DNA from: Sphingomonas hylomeconis
GTDB lineage: Bacteria > Pseudomonadota > Alphaproteobacteria > Sphingomonadales > Sphingomonadaceae
NCBI RefSeq assembly: GCF_025370105.1
Contig: NZ_JANQBK010000012.1
Coordinates: 1 to 64,000, forward strand
Direction: 5' to 3'
DNA: 64,000 bases
The translations under genes and the position numbers were made by a program. Positions 41,514 through 51,890 of this stretch are shown in pieces. The notes beneath the pieces were generated by a model. That model did not search any database. It was not told where the DNA came from and was given only the letters and a program-made list of their open reading frames with translations. Each line of letters begins with the position of its first letter. Positions within the stretch are counted from its first letter, which is position 1.

Positions 41514-41909
41514 CTAGCGCTTGGGCAGACGCGGCTTGACCAGTACCGGGGCCGGCCGAAACCCTGCCGCCTTGGCGCCGCCACTGACCGGCTTGCGCGC
41601 CAGCATCGGATCGATTGGACTGACGAACGCCACGCCGATTCGCCCGGCTGCGGACCAGGCGACGTGACCGGATACCCAGCCAACCCCGCGGACATCGACC
41701 TCGACGGTCAGCCCCTGCTCCAGCCCTGCCGGATATTCCGCCATCAGCCCGCCGGCGGAAAGGTTACGGACGCGGACGGGCTGCACCTTGTCGCTGTCGC
41801 CGACGCGGAAATCGGCCATCAGGAACAGGCTGTCGCGTGCCTCGTGCCGGTTGCGCGCAGTGTCGTCGGCCGCCTGGCCAGCGAAAGGATCGTGGGTAAA
41901 CTGGTCCAT
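41514..41909 (-). CDS. PilZ-domain protein 1
   Basis: A 131-residue protein with a single PilZ domain (about 18-110). The c-di-GMP-binding RxxxR motif is in RNRHEARDS and the second motif is NLSAGG in RVRNLSAGGLMAEYP. GRIGVAFVSPID closes the barrel. The basic tail (VLVKPRLPKR) is variable. It probably reads the c-di-GMP level set by the window's two GGDEF/EAL proteins, among others. Confidence 0.87.
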   Translation of the reverse strand: MDQFTHDPFAGQAADDTARNRHEARDSLFLMADFRVGDSDKVQPVRVRNLSAGGLMAEYPAGLEQGLTVEVDVRGVGWVSGHVAWSAAGRIGVAFVSPIDPMLARKPVSGGAKAAGFRPAPVLVKPRLPKR

Positions 41910-42002
41910 TTGAATGCTCGAGCCGACCTCCGTTCGGCATGCGATACACCCGAAATGCTACCCAATGGTTTACCGCACCCGCGCCGCGCGGGCGCGATGC
42001 GA

Positions 42003-42464
42003 TCAATCCTCGCGCGAGACCTTCTCGTTCCGCTCGTGTCGCTCCTGCGCCTCGACCGTCATCGTCGCGATTGGTCGCGCCTCGAGCCGTGCCAGGCTGA
42101 TCGGCTCGCCGGTCACCTCGCAATAGCCGTATTCGCCCTCTTCGAGCCGGCGGATCGCCGCGTCGATTTTCGAGATCAGCTTGCGTTGCCGATCGCGCGT
42201 GCGCAGTTCGATCGACCAGTCGGTTTCGCTCGACGCGCGGTCGGTGAGATCCGCCTCGCGCAGGGAATCGACCTGCAGTTGCGACAGCGTGCCCGCCGCC
42301 TCGCGCAGGATCGCATCCTTCCAGGCCAGCAGCTTTTCGCGGAAATATTGCTGCTGCCGCAGATTCATGAATTCTTCGTTGGCGCTGGGACGATAGCCGC
42401 CCGCATCATGGGCCGGAGCCACCGCCTTTTCGGATTCGTCCAATCGATTCAAGACCGTCGCCAT
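42003..42464 (-). CDS. dksA: DksA/TraR-type RNA polymerase-binding protein
   Basis: A 153-residue protein: coiled-coil region about 30-110 (FREKLLAWKDAILREAAGTLSQLQVDSLREADLTDRAS) with Asp residues at the tip, then RLEEGEYGYCEVTGEPISLARLEARPIATMTVEAQERHE. Only one of the four zinc-finger Cys is kept, as is normal for alphaproteobacterial DksA. It should bind the RNA polymerase secondary channel and work with ppGpp in the stringent response. GGGGAGAG precedes ATG 42464. Confidence 0.9.
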   Translation of the reverse strand: MATVLNRLDESEKAVAPAHDAGGYRPSANEEFMNLRQQQYFREKLLAWKDAILREAAGTLSQLQVDSLREADLTDRASSETDWSIELRTRDRQRKLISKIDAAIRRLEEGEYGYCEVTGEPISLARLEARPIATMTVEAQERHERNEKVSRED

Positions 42465-42908
42465 CCCACTCTCCCCGACAGTGAAGCGGGCGCTTGTGCG
42501 CCTCTCGTCCACCGTGTCTGCCCAACCCCTTGATGTAGGCGCCTATAACGGCGCACCACGCACTCCACAAGCAGGACACGCACGCTGACGATCACCGCTG
42601 TCGTGACGCTCTGAGCACGGCGTGGTTGCGGTTTCGTGACGGCCTGGCGATAGTGCGGATCAGTCCGGCCTAACGCTGGGACGACGTGGTTAACGCCCAG
42701 GCCTGTACGGCCGCGATCGGCGTCCCATCACGGCACGTTAACCAAAACAATGCCGTTGCGGCACAGGGTTTTGTTGATATTGCCCGGGAATCCTTGGTTA
42801 ACGCGCTTGAACTTAATGGTTTGTTCGGCACTATCGGGGAATAGCGGCAGCATAGCCGTTATTGAACAGGCGCGGTATTTCTGCAGCCAGTAGCGAGAGA
42901 GTGACGAC
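42465..42908. promoter_or_regulatory. Long upstream region with three GTTAACCA sites
   Basis: No gene is seen in these 444 bases. GTTAACCA is present at 42687-42694 (minus), 42737-42744 (plus) and 42795-42802 (minus). In the rest of the window the full octamer was noticed only in the FtsZ-like/MraZ-like spacer. It resembles the CtrA half-site. The region divides dksA from the Asn-rich surface protein, whose long leader may also be regulated. Confidence 0.45.
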
Positions 42909-43784
42909 ATGTCCGTGCGGATGGCCTTGGCAAAATTATGCGCCTGCACATGCGGCGGCGCCCTGATCGGTGGTGGTGCGGTGCACGTTGCGGAGGGTGC
43001 GAGGACGCGGCAGGTTTATGCCACCAAGCAAACCAAACAGACCAAGCGGGTCGTGCGCAAGGTGGCGGCGAAGCGGCCGGTGAGCCGGGTGCGCCGAGTC
43101 GTGACGCAGACGCGCGTCGCCTGCCCACCAGCAACCGTAACCGTGACGAGCCAGGGCGCGCCGATCCCCCTGCCCCCGGTATCCTATGCCGGCCTGGGCT
43201 CCAGCGGCGAGATGCCGATCGTCTCGGGCGGCAGCGGCGGCGGCCTGGCGGTGATCGGCGGCAGCGGCGGTTTCAGCGGCGGCGGCGGGTTCTTCGGCGG
43301 CGGCTTCGGGGGTAGCGGCGGCGGTTCGGGCGGCGGCGCGATCGCCATCTCCTCGACCGGTGGCACCACGATCGACATCGACAACAAGAACGAACAAAGC
43401 CAGAATCAAAATCAGAACCAAGAACAGACGAACAACAATACGAATAATAACACCAACAACAACAGCAACAATAACAACAACCAGAACAACAACACTAACA
43501 ATAACGAGAATCACAACAGCACGTCTTCCGCCAGCTCGACGAGTTCGGCAAGCTCGACGAGCTCGAGCAGCTATGGCGGCAGCAGCAAGGGCTGGGGTGA
43601 TCACGGCGGCTGGAACAGCAATGGCGGCCATGGCGGCTGGCATGGCGATCATGGCGGCGGTAATGGCGGCTCCGGTGGTCCGTCGCCGGTCCCCGCCCCG
43701 CCGATGGTGCTGTTGTTCGGTGCGGCCGCAGCGGCGCTGGTGGCGCGCAAGCGTTTCACCAAGAAGACCGCGCTGGCGGTCTGA
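42909..43784 (+). CDS. Asn/Gly/Ser-rich surface protein with PEP-CTERM-like sorting tail
   Basis: A 291-residue protein in blocks: an N-terminal leader with Cys residues (KLCACTCGGALIGGG), a basic segment (TKRVVRKVAAKRPVSRVRRV), a Gly-rich segment, an Asn/Gln tract (about 160-200), Ser/Thr repeats (TSSASSTSSASSTSSSS), a Gly/His/Trp segment, and finally PSPVPAPPMVLLFGAAAAALVARKRF. That end has the Pro-rich motif, hydrophobic helix and Arg/Lys tail of PEP-CTERM-type sorting signals. It is likely exported and processed by an exosortase encoded elsewhere. The Asn tract is locally AT-rich. Confidence 0.75.
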   Translation: MSVRMALAKLCACTCGGALIGGGAVHVAEGARTRQVYATKQTKQTKRVVRKVAAKRPVSRVRRVVTQTRVACPPATVTVTSQGAPIPLPPVSYAGLGSSGEMPIVSGGSGGGLAVIGGSGGFSGGGGFFGGGFGGSGGGSGGGAIAISSTGGTTIDIDNKNEQSQNQNQNQEQTNNNTNNNTNNNSNNNNNQNNNTNNNENHNSTSSASSTSSASSTSSSSYGGSSKGWGDHGGWNSNGGHGGWHGDHGGGNGGSGGPSPVPAPPMVLLFGAAAAALVARKRFTKKTALAV

Positions 43785-43805
43785 GCTCAGCCGACGCTTG
43801 AACGC

Positions 43806-43840
43806 AAAAAGGGCTCCCGCTGCAAGGCGGGAGCCCTTTT
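43806..43840. terminator. Bidirectional rho-independent terminator
   Basis: A perfect stem GGGCTCCCGC / GCGGGAGCCC with a 6-base loop is flanked by AAAAA on the left and TTTT on the right. It can end both the surface-protein transcript and the host-attachment gene coming the other way. Confidence 0.92.
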
Positions 43841-43887
43841 CGTTTACATCACCGACCGCGCGTTAAAGGGGTCGGGGACGCCGCGGC

Positions 43888-44328
43888 TTACGCCGCGAGC
43901 AGCAATTTCTCGATCTGATCGATCGGATGGCCGGTCAGGTCCTTGTCGAGCTCGCCGGTCAGGCGCTGACTGACTTCCTTGTGATAATGTTTGCGCAATT
44001 CGCCCAGCGTGCGCGGCGGCGCGACGATGATCAGCGATTCGAAATCGTTCTTCAGCGCGCGGCGCTTGAGCAGGTCGGCCGTCTCGGCGGCGAACCGGTC
44101 CTCCTCGAGCTGGTGGAAATCCACCTCTTGCATCGAGTTCTGCCCGCCGCCCACGCTCGACGATGAGCGCCCGGCATGATCGGACTTCTGATCGCCATCG
44201 CTCGGATTGTCCTGTTCGACCGCGCGTTCGACGACCAGGTTGAGATGCTCGGCATCGCCCTCGTTGCGCAGGAACAGCATCTTGCGGCCATCGGCGACGA
44301 CGACCACGGATTTGTGCGCTACCTGCAT
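43888..44328 (-). CDS. Host attachment family protein
   Basis: A 146-residue protein: HKSVVVVADGRKMLFLRNEGDAEHLNLVVE at the start, ETADLLKRRALKNDFESLIIVAPPRTLGELRKHYHKEVSQRLTGELDKDLTGHPIDQIEKLL at the end. This is the Host_attach family, first named from Agrobacterium AtsE. The fold resembles eRF1-like archaeal release/ribosome-rescue domains, so attachment is not a safe functional claim. AAGGAT precedes ATG 44328. It is divergent from serS. Confidence 0.85.
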   Translation of the reverse strand: MQVAHKSVVVVADGRKMLFLRNEGDAEHLNLVVERAVEQDNPSDGDQKSDHAGRSSSSVGGGQNSMQEVDFHQLEEDRFAAETADLLKRRALKNDFESLIIVAPPRTLGELRKHYHKEVSQRLTGELDKDLTGHPIDQIEKLLLAA

Positions 44329-44414
44329 GGGAATATCCTTTTTTTGTTGATCTGCATGGAGCGTAACGCGTCGCAAGCGGCTTGGGTTGCGCGGGCGCGG
44401 CGGCGGCGGCATAG

Positions 44415-45700
<1,286 letters not shown>

Positions 45701-45701
<1 letters not shown>

Positions 45702-46465
45702 TGCGCATCCTGATCACCAATGACGACGGCTATCACGCCCCCGGCCTCGCGATCCTCGAAACCATCGCCGCCGCTTTCTCCGACGACGTCTGGGTCGTTG
45801 CCCCGGCCGAAGAGCAATCCGGTGCCGGCCATTCGCTGACACTGAGCCGCCCGATCCGCGTCCGCCGGCATGCCGACAAGCGCTACGCCGTCGCCGGCAC
45901 GCCGACCGATGCGGTGATGATGGCGCTGGCCCGGATCATGAAGGACAGCCCGCCGGACCTGATCCTGTCCGGCGTCAATCGCGGCGCCAATCTGGCCGAG
46001 GACGTGACCTATTCGGGCACCGTCTCCGCGGCGATGGAAGGCGCGCTGGCCGGCGTGCGCTCGATCGCACTGAGCCAGGTCTATGCCCGCGAAGGCATGG
46101 GCGACGCCGTACCGTTCGAGGCCGCCGCGGCCTGGGGAGAGCGCGTGCTGCGCCCGCTGATCGATGCGCCGCTTGCGCCCCGCACGCTGGTCAACATCAA
46201 CTTCCCCGCCGGCCCGGCCGCCGCGGTGAAGGGCATCCGCATCGCGCATCAGGGCTTTCGCGATTACGGGCGGCTGGCCGTCGATACGCGGCGCGACCCG
46301 CGTGGCTACGAATATCACTGGTTCTCGCTTGGGCCGGTGATCTCGACTCCGGCGCATGATACCGATCTCGAAGCGGTCGCCGACGGCTATGTCGTGGTGA
46401 CGCCGTTGCATCTCGATCTGACGCATTACGACTCGTTCGATATGCTGCGATCGGCATACGAATAG
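45701..46465 (+). CDS. surE: 5'/3'-nucleotidase SurE
   Basis: A 254-residue protein with MRILITNDDGYHAPGL (metal-binding DD), VVAPAEEQSGAGHSLTL, VAGTPTDAVMMAL and ILSGVNRGANLAEDVTYSGTVSAAMEG, all SurE signatures. It dephosphorylates nucleoside monophosphates and is linked to stationary-phase survival. ATG overlaps the serS stop (ATGA), and the M23 gene follows 10 bases on. Confidence 0.96.
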
Positions 46466-46475
46466 GATCGCGCGC

Positions 46476-47540
46476 ATGGGGGCAGGCAGGAGGAGCGTGA
46501 TATTGGCGGCGGCGCTGCCGCTGTGCGGCTGCATCCCGGACGGCGCGCGCCCGTTGCCGCCGCCCAGCTACCCCCCCTATCAGCAACCGCAGCAGCACCG
46601 CCCCGCCACTGACGAGGTCGTCACCCTGCCCAGCGCGCCGCCCGCCTGGCAGGCGCGGCCGGTCACCGCCGATGCGCGCGAGATCGACGCCAGCAGCTAT
46701 ATCGTGCGCCCCGGCGACACATTGCGCGCGGTCGCCGATCGCACCGGCGCGGGGTCGGAGGCGATCGCCCGGGCGAACGGCATTCCTCCGCCTTATACGA
46801 TCCGCATCGGCCAGCGGCTCACCATTCCCGGCGGCCGCTATCATCTCGTGCGCTCGGGCGAGACCGGCATCGCCATCGCGCGCGCTTACGGGATCGACTG
46901 GTCGCGCATCGTCACTGCCAACGAACTGACCGAGCCCTATGTGCTGCGCGTCGGCATGCGCGTGCTCATCCCGGGCACCGCACCGGGGCGGACGAGCATG
47001 GAGGAGCGCGCCACCGCGTTCCGGCTCGATGTCGACGATCTCGTCACCGGCAGCAGCCCGGCGATCGCGTCCACCCAGCGCCCCGCCCGCGCCACCGCCT
47101 CGGCCTCGGCCGCACGGGTGCTTCCCGCGACCACGCCGGTCGCTGAGCCCTCGCGCTTCAGCGGCGCCTTCGTCTGGCCGGTGCGCGGCGAACTGGTCGG
47201 GCGGTTCGGCCCGGGCGCGAGCGGCGAGAAGAATAACGGCATCAAGATCGCCGTGCCGCTCGATACGCCGATCAAGGCCGCGGCGGATGGCGTGGTGGCC
47301 TATGCCGGCGAGGAGATTGCCGCGCTCGGCGGGCTGGTGATCGTCAAGCATGGCGATGGCTGGACGACGGTGTACGGCCATGCAAGCAAGCTGCTGGTGC
47401 GCCGCGGACAGGCGGTGAAGCGCGGGCAGACGATCGCGGAATCGGGCGATTCCGGGTTCGCCGATCGCCCCGAGCTGCATTTCGAGATGCGCAAGGGCCG
47501 CACGCCGGTCAATCCGCTGCCGCAGCTACCGGGTCTCTAG
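46476..47540 (+). CDS. LysM/M23 lipoprotein, NlpD-like, catalytically degenerate
   Basis: A 354-residue predicted lipoprotein with lipobox LCGC near residue 17. It has a Pro/Gln-rich linker, two LysM repeats (about 74-118, YIVRPGDTLRAVAD; about 124-168, YHLVRSGETGIAIARAYG) and a C-terminal LytM/M23 domain (about 230-354). The first zinc motif HxxxD reads NNGIKIA, so His and Asp are gone, while YGHAS and LHFEM remain. Like E. coli NlpD it probably activates an amidase rather than cutting peptidoglycan. Position after surE matches nlpD in other proteobacteria. Confidence 0.88.
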   Translation: MGAGRRSVILAAALPLCGCIPDGARPLPPPSYPPYQQPQQHRPATDEVVTLPSAPPAWQARPVTADAREIDASSYIVRPGDTLRAVADRTGAGSEAIARANGIPPPYTIRIGQRLTIPGGRYHLVRSGETGIAIARAYGIDWSRIVTANELTEPYVLRVGMRVLIPGTAPGRTSMEERATAFRLDVDDLVTGSSPAIASTQRPARATASASAARVLPATTPVAEPSRFSGAFVWPVRGELVGRFGPGASGEKNNGIKIAVPLDTPIKAAADGVVAYAGEEIAALGGLVIVKHGDGWTTVYGHASKLLVRRGQAVKRGQTIAESGDSGFADRPELHFEMRKGRTPVNPLPQLPGL

Positions 47541-47547
47541 CCTTCAT

Positions 47548-47575
47548 CGTCATCCCGGACTCGTTCCGGGGTGAC
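47548..47575. repeat. Palindromic intergenic repeat (CGTCATCCCGG type)
   Basis: Arms CGTCATCCCGG and CCGGGGTGACG with a short loop, same family as 9805-9833. It lies 8 bases after the M23 gene and 58 before tyrS. Confidence 0.75.
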
Positions 47576-47633
47576 GGCTGGGATGCGAGGCGGGGTAGTG
47601 CAATTTGCACTGCCCATGCTAACCGCTGGCACC

Positions 47634-48860
47634 ATGACCGAGCACACCTCCCCTCTCCTGCGCACGCTCGCCGAGCGCGGCTATATCCACCAGACGACGG
47701 ACGCCGCGGCGCTCGACGCGCTCGCCAACAAGCAGATCGTGCCCGGCTATATCGGTTTCGATCCGACCGCGCCGTCGCTGCATGTCGGCAGTCTGGTACA
47801 GATCATGCTGCTGCGCCGGCTGCAGCAGAGCGGGCACAAGCCGATCGTGCTGATGGGCGGCGGCACCGGCAAGATCGGCGATCCCAGCTTCAAGGACGAA
47901 GCCCGCAAGCTGCTCGGCGAAGAGGGCATCCAGGCCAATGTCGCGTCGATCAAGCGCATCTTCGAGCGCTTTCTCGTGTTCGGCGACGGTCCCACCGATG
48001 CGGTGATGCTCGACAATGCCGACTGGCTCGACAAACTCGAATATATCCCGTTCCTGCGCGACGTCGGTCAGCATTTCTCGGTCAACCGCATGCTGAGCTT
48101 CGACTCGGTCAAGCTCCGGCTCGATCGCGAACAGTCGCTGTCGTTCCTCGAATTCAACTACATGATCCTGCAGGCGTACGATTTTCTCGAACTGTCGCGC
48201 CGCGCCGGGTGCCGGCTGCAGATGGGCGGCAGCGACCAATGGGGCAATATCGTCAACGGCATCGAACTCGCCCGCCGCATGGACAGCACCGAGGTGTACG
48301 GCATCACCACGCCGCTGATCACCACGGCGGACGGCGGCAAGATGGGCAAGACGATGTCGGGCGCGGTTTGGCTGCACGAGGATCAGCTGCCGCATTTCGA
48401 TTATTGGCAATTCTGGCGCAACACCGACGACCGCGATGTCGGCCGCTTCCTGCGCCTGTTCACCGATCTGCCGCTCGATGAGATCGCCCGACTCGAAGCC
48501 CTGCCCGGCGCCGAGATCAACGAGGCGAAGAAGGTCCTCGCCAACGCCGCGACCGCGATGTGCCGCGGCCCGGTGGCGGCGGACGAGGCGGCGGAAACCG
48601 CGCGACGCACGTTCGAGGAGGGCAGCGCCGGCGGCACATTGCCGACCCTAGCGGTGTCGGGTGAGATCGGCGTGATCGACGCGTTGATCGGGATCGGCTT
48701 TGCCAAGTCGAAGGGCGAGGCACGGCGGCTGATCCAGGGCGGCGGCGCGCGCGTCGGCGGCGAAAAGGTCGAGGACGAGACAAAAATGATCGCGGTCGGC
48801 GCCGAACCGGTCGCGATCGCGGCGGGCAAGAAGAATCACGGCCTGCTCATCGCCGGATGA
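47634..48860 (+). CDS. tyrS: Tyrosyl-tRNA synthetase
   Basis: A 408-residue class I synthetase. HIGH reads HVGS in [15 protein letters not shown], the KMSKS loop reads KMGKT in [14 protein letters not shown], and [14 protein letters not shown] is the tyrosine-site block. A C-terminal S4 domain ([26 protein letters not shown]) binds the tRNA. ATG 47634 gives the normal N-terminus; the longer frame from 47571 runs back towards the repeat. Confidence 0.97.
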   Translation: MTEHTSPLLRTLAERGYIHQTTDAAALDALANKQIVPGYIGFDPTAPSLHVGSLVQIMLLRRLQQSGHKPIVLMGGGTGKIGDPSFKDEARKLLGEEGIQANVASIKRIFERFLVFGDGPTDAVMLDNADWLDKLEYIPFLRDVGQHFSVNRMLSFDSVKLRLDREQSLSFLEFNYMILQAYDFLELSRRAGCRLQMGGSDQWGNIVNGIELARRMDSTEVYGITTPLITTADGGKMGKTMSGAVWLHEDQLPHFDYWQFWRNTDDRDVGRFLRLFTDLPLDEIARLEALPGAEINEAKKVLANAATAMCRGPVAADEAAETARRTFEEGSAGGTLPTLAVSGEIGVIDALIGIGFAKSKGEARRLIQGGGARVGGEKVEDETKMIAVGAEPVAIAAGKKNHGLLIAG

Positions 48861-48997
48861 TCGGCTATTGACCCCGATTTGGTTGGATATGGCTTTTTTT
48901 AAATAACAATTCTTGGGTAGCACGGCGTTAAGCAGGTTCTTTCCCACCTGCTTCACTTCCGGCCCCCTAGGCCGGTGCTGCGCTTATCGCAGGAACC

Positions 48998-49318
48998 ATG
49001 GTTATGCCTTTGGACAATATAGCTTGGGCCGACCACCGCGCCAGCGCGCGCGACGAGGTGCATTACCGCGCCCGGGCGGTGGGGCCGGACGCACGGCAGA
49101 TGTGGTTGCTGATCGTCAACATCTCCGCGCAGGGGCTGATGGCGCGTTATGACGGCGACATGCCGGTGGGGACGCAATTGCGCATCACGCTGCCGGTGGT
49201 CGGGACGGTGCTCGCCGAGGTGCGCTGGTCGCTGGGCGGGCGGATCGGCTGCGCGCTGGAGGCGGTCGTGCCGCTCAGCCACTATTACGCCTTGCTGACC
49301 GCGCTGGGCGGACGCTGA
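48998..49318 (+). CDS. PilZ-domain protein 2
   Basis: A 106-residue single PilZ domain: RASARDEVHYRARAVG with the Arg motif, VNISAQGLMARYDG (DxSxxG variant NIS) and GGRIGCALEAVVPL. Shorter than PilZ protein 1 and without extra tail. ATG 49004 has better spacing to AGGA than 48998. The AT-rich 48861-48997 spacer, with a CCTGCTT/AAGCAGG inverted repeat, separates it from tyrS. Confidence 0.84.
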   Translation: MVMPLDNIAWADHRASARDEVHYRARAVGPDARQMWLLIVNISAQGLMARYDGDMPVGTQLRITLPVVGTVLAEVRWSLGGRIGCALEAVVPLSHYYALLTALGGR

Positions 49319-49349
49319 GCGGCCCCCGCCCGGCGACGGGCGGCAGCAT

Positions 49350-51410
49350 TTACCCCGAGCGGAGCAACGCGACGCCGGCATCGCGCTCGAACAGGTAGAG
49401 CGCCGTTCTGGCCGCCTGGCCCCGCGCTCCCTCCAGCCCGCCATCGCGATCGATCAGCAATCGCGCGTCGTCGGTCGCGATCGGCAGCAGTTCGCCCAGC
49501 ATTTCCGGCGTGGCGATGCGGAACGCGGCCTCGCCGGACTGTTTGGTGCCGAGCAGTTCCCCTGCCCCACGCAGCCGCAGATCCTCCTCGGCAATCCTGA
49601 ACCCGTCATTCGTCTCGCGCATCAGCGCCAGCCTGGCGCGCGAGGTTTCGCTCAGCGCATTGCCGCGGATCAGCAGACAGTTCGATTTGCCACTGCCCCG
49701 CCCGACGCGGCCGCGCAGCTGGTGCAGCTGCGCCAGGCCGAAGCGATCCGCCGCCTCGATCACGATCAGCGTGGCATTGGGCACGTCCACGCCGACCTCA
49801 ATCACCGTGGTAGCGACGAGCACGCCGATCCGGCCGGCGGCGAATTCGGCCATCACCGCATCCTTTTCCGCGCCCTTCATCCGCCCGTGGACCAGCCCGA
49901 CACGATCGCCGAAGCGCGCGCGCAGCGTTTCCGCACGCGCTTCGGCGGCGGCGAGGTCGCTTTTGACGCTTTCCTCGACCAGTGGGCACACCCAATAAGC
50001 CTGGCCGCCATCGGACAGATGCCGCGCCAGCGCCTCGACCATATCGGGCAGCCGATCCTCGGAGATGACGCGCGTCTCGATCGGCTGGCGCCCGGGCGGC
50101 ATCTCATCGAGCATGCTCACGTCCATCTCGCCGTAATTGGCCAGCGTCAGCGTGCGCGGGATCGGCGTTGCAGTCATCGCCAGCAGATGCGGCGCGGCGC
50201 GTGCCTTGGCCTGCAGCATCATGCGCTGCGCCACGCCGAACCGGTGCTGCTCGTCGACCACGACCAGGCCGAGATCCTTGTACGTCACCGTATCCTGGAA
50301 GATTGCGTGCGTGCCGATCAGGATATGGATCGCGCCCGACGCTAGCCCCATCAGCGTCGCCTCGCGGACCTTGCCCTTGTCGCGCCCGGTCAGGATCGCG
50401 ATCTCGACCGGCAGGCCGGCGAGCTGGCGGCGCAGCGTCTCGTAATGCTGCCGCGCAAGGATCTCGGTCGGGGCGAGCAATGCGCCCTGCGCGCCGGCCT
50501 CGACCGCCATGAGCAGCGCCATCGCCGCGACCAGGGTCTTGCCCGATCCGACATCGCCCTGCAGCAGCCGCAGCATCGGCTGCTCCTGCGCAAGATCGCC
50601 CTCGACTTCGCGCACCGTGCGCGCCTGCGCGCCGGTCAGCTGATAGGGCAGTTTCAGCGCCGCCCGCAGCCGCCCGTCGCCGGCCAGTGATCTGCCCCGC
50701 CGCGCGCGCGACGATTGACGCACCAGGGTCAGCGCGAGCTGGTTGGCGAACACCTCGTCATAGGCGAGTCGCTCCCTCGCGATCGCGTCGGACGAGTCCG
50801 CGTGGATGCGGGCAAGCGCCTCGCGCCAGCTGGGCCAGCCGCGCTTGGCGAGCAGGCCGGGCTCGATCCATTCCGGCAGGTCCGGCGTACGCTCGATCAC
50901 CTGTGCGACGAGCTGCCCCATGCGCCGCGAGGTGATGCCTTCCGACAGCGGATAGATCGATTCGCGCTCGGCGACGTCCGGCGCTTCGTCGAGCGGCAGG
51001 CAGTAATCCGGGTGCACGATTTGCAGTTCCTGCCCGTACAGCTCCAGCCGGCCCGACACGCGGCGTTGTTCGCCGAGCGGCGCGAGCTTCTTCGCCCAGC
51101 CGGGATGCCCCCCGAAATAGACCAGGCTGACATAGTTGCCGAGCGCGTCGCTCGCCTGAACCCGCGTTGGCCCCCGGCCATTGCCCGAGCGATAGCTTTG
51201 AGGCGTGAGCGTGATGGCAATGGTCCGCCCGGCATCGGCCATGTCGAGCTCCTCGCGCGGCACGCGATCGATCCAACCGGTCGGCAAATGGAAGGCGAGA
51301 TCGACGATCCGCGCCAGCCCCAGCCGGTCGAGCGGCTTGGCCAGGCCCGGGCCGATGCCCTTCAGCGCCGTGACTTCGGCGAACAATGGATTGAGGATAT
51401 CGGGTCGCAT
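49350..51410 (-). CDS. recG: ATP-dependent DNA helicase RecG
   Basis: A 686-residue protein. The N-terminal wedge/OB domain (about 60-150) is followed by helicase motifs: LLQGDVGSGKTLVAAMAL (Walker A), VVDEQHRFGV (DEQH box), LLAMTATPIPRTL, and ATTVIEVGVDVPNATLIVIEAADRFGLAQLHQLRGRVGRG. RecG regresses stalled forks and branch-migrates Holliday junctions. Full length. It is divergent from sdhE with 74 bases between. Confidence 0.96.
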   Translation of the reverse strand: MRPDILNPLFAEVTALKGIGPGLAKPLDRLGLARIVDLAFHLPTGWIDRVPREELDMADAGRTIAITLTPQSYRSGNGRGPTRVQASDALGNYVSLVYFGGHPGWAKKLAPLGEQRRVSGRLELYGQELQIVHPDYCLPLDEAPDVAERESIYPLSEGITSRRMGQLVAQVIERTPDLPEWIEPGLLAKRGWPSWREALARIHADSSDAIARERLAYDEVFANQLALTLVRQSSRARRGRSLAGDGRLRAALKLPYQLTGAQARTVREVEGDLAQEQPMLRLLQGDVGSGKTLVAAMALLMAVEAGAQGALLAPTEILARQHYETLRRQLAGLPVEIAILTGRDKGKVREATLMGLASGAIHILIGTHAIFQDTVTYKDLGLVVVDEQHRFGVAQRMMLQAKARAAPHLLAMTATPIPRTLTLANYGEMDVSMLDEMPPGRQPIETRVISEDRLPDMVEALARHLSDGGQAYWVCPLVEESVKSDLAAAEARAETLRARFGDRVGLVHGRMKGAEKDAVMAEFAAGRIGVLVATTVIEVGVDVPNATLIVIEAADRFGLAQLHQLRGRVGRGSGKSNCLLIRGNALSETSRARLALMRETNDGFRIAEEDLRLRGAGELLGTKQSGEAAFRIATPEMLGELLPIATDDARLLIDRDGGLEGARGQAARTALYLFERDAGVALLRSG

Positions 51411-51484
51411 GACTATCTGTGTCCTCTAGCCTCACCCGACGTGCGCCGCCAGACGCCCGCCGGGCAATTGCGCATGGGATGAAG

Positions 51485-51751
51485 ATGGATCGCGAGACAC
51501 GTTTGAAACGCCTGCATTTCCGCGCGCACCACCGCGGGGTCAAGGAAGCCGATCTGCTGATCGGCGGGTTCTTCGATGCACACGGGCGCAGCTGGGACGA
51601 GGCTGAGATGGTGCTGTTCGAAGAGCTACTGGAGGAACAGGACGTCGATATCATGGCTTGGGCGATCGGCACCGAGCTGGCGCCGGAACGCTACCAGGGC
51701 TCGATCATCGCCGCGCTGAAGACGCTGAACTACGTCCCAATTGCGGAATAA
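51485..51751 (+). CDS. sdhE: SdhE-type FAD assembly factor
   Basis: An 88-residue protein: MDRETRLKRLHFRAHHRGVKEADLLIGGFFDAH, then FEELLEEQDVDIMAWAIG. The RGxxE motif appears as RGVKE, the residues needed for covalent flavinylation of succinate dehydrogenase SdhA. ATG 51479 (MKM) is an alternative. The paired repeat follows immediately. Confidence 0.92.
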   Translation: MDRETRLKRLHFRAHHRGVKEADLLIGGFFDAHGRSWDEAEMVLFEELLEEQDVDIMAWAIGTELAPERYQGSIIAALKTLNYVPIAE

Positions 51752-51877
51752 CTCCCCTCCCTGAAAGGGAGGGGTCGGGGGTGGGTCGAGGCCTGATGTA
51801 CTGCCGGCCTTACTTCCTGCCCTGACCGTATCGCGTGCATCCACCCACCCCCAGCCCCTCCCTTTCAGGGAGGGGAG
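51752..51877. repeat. Paired palindromic repeat (CCCCTCCCTGAAAGGGAGGGG type)
   Basis: Hairpins CCCTCCCTGAAAGGGAGGG near 51755-51773 and CCCTCCCTTTCAGGGAGGG near 51856-51874 stand in inverted orientation. Inner flanks GGGGGTGGGT and ACCCACCCCC also pair. It fills the sdhE-mfd spacer and ends 13 bases before the mfd ATG. A whole-unit cruciform is possible. Confidence 0.82.
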
Positions 51878-51890
51878 CCCAAGTTGAAAT

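Noticed and set aside
43390..43575. Asn/Gln codon repeats, considered as a CRISPR-like or satellite array
   Set aside because: The repeats are short codon runs in frame with a protein; there are no unique spacers of constant length.
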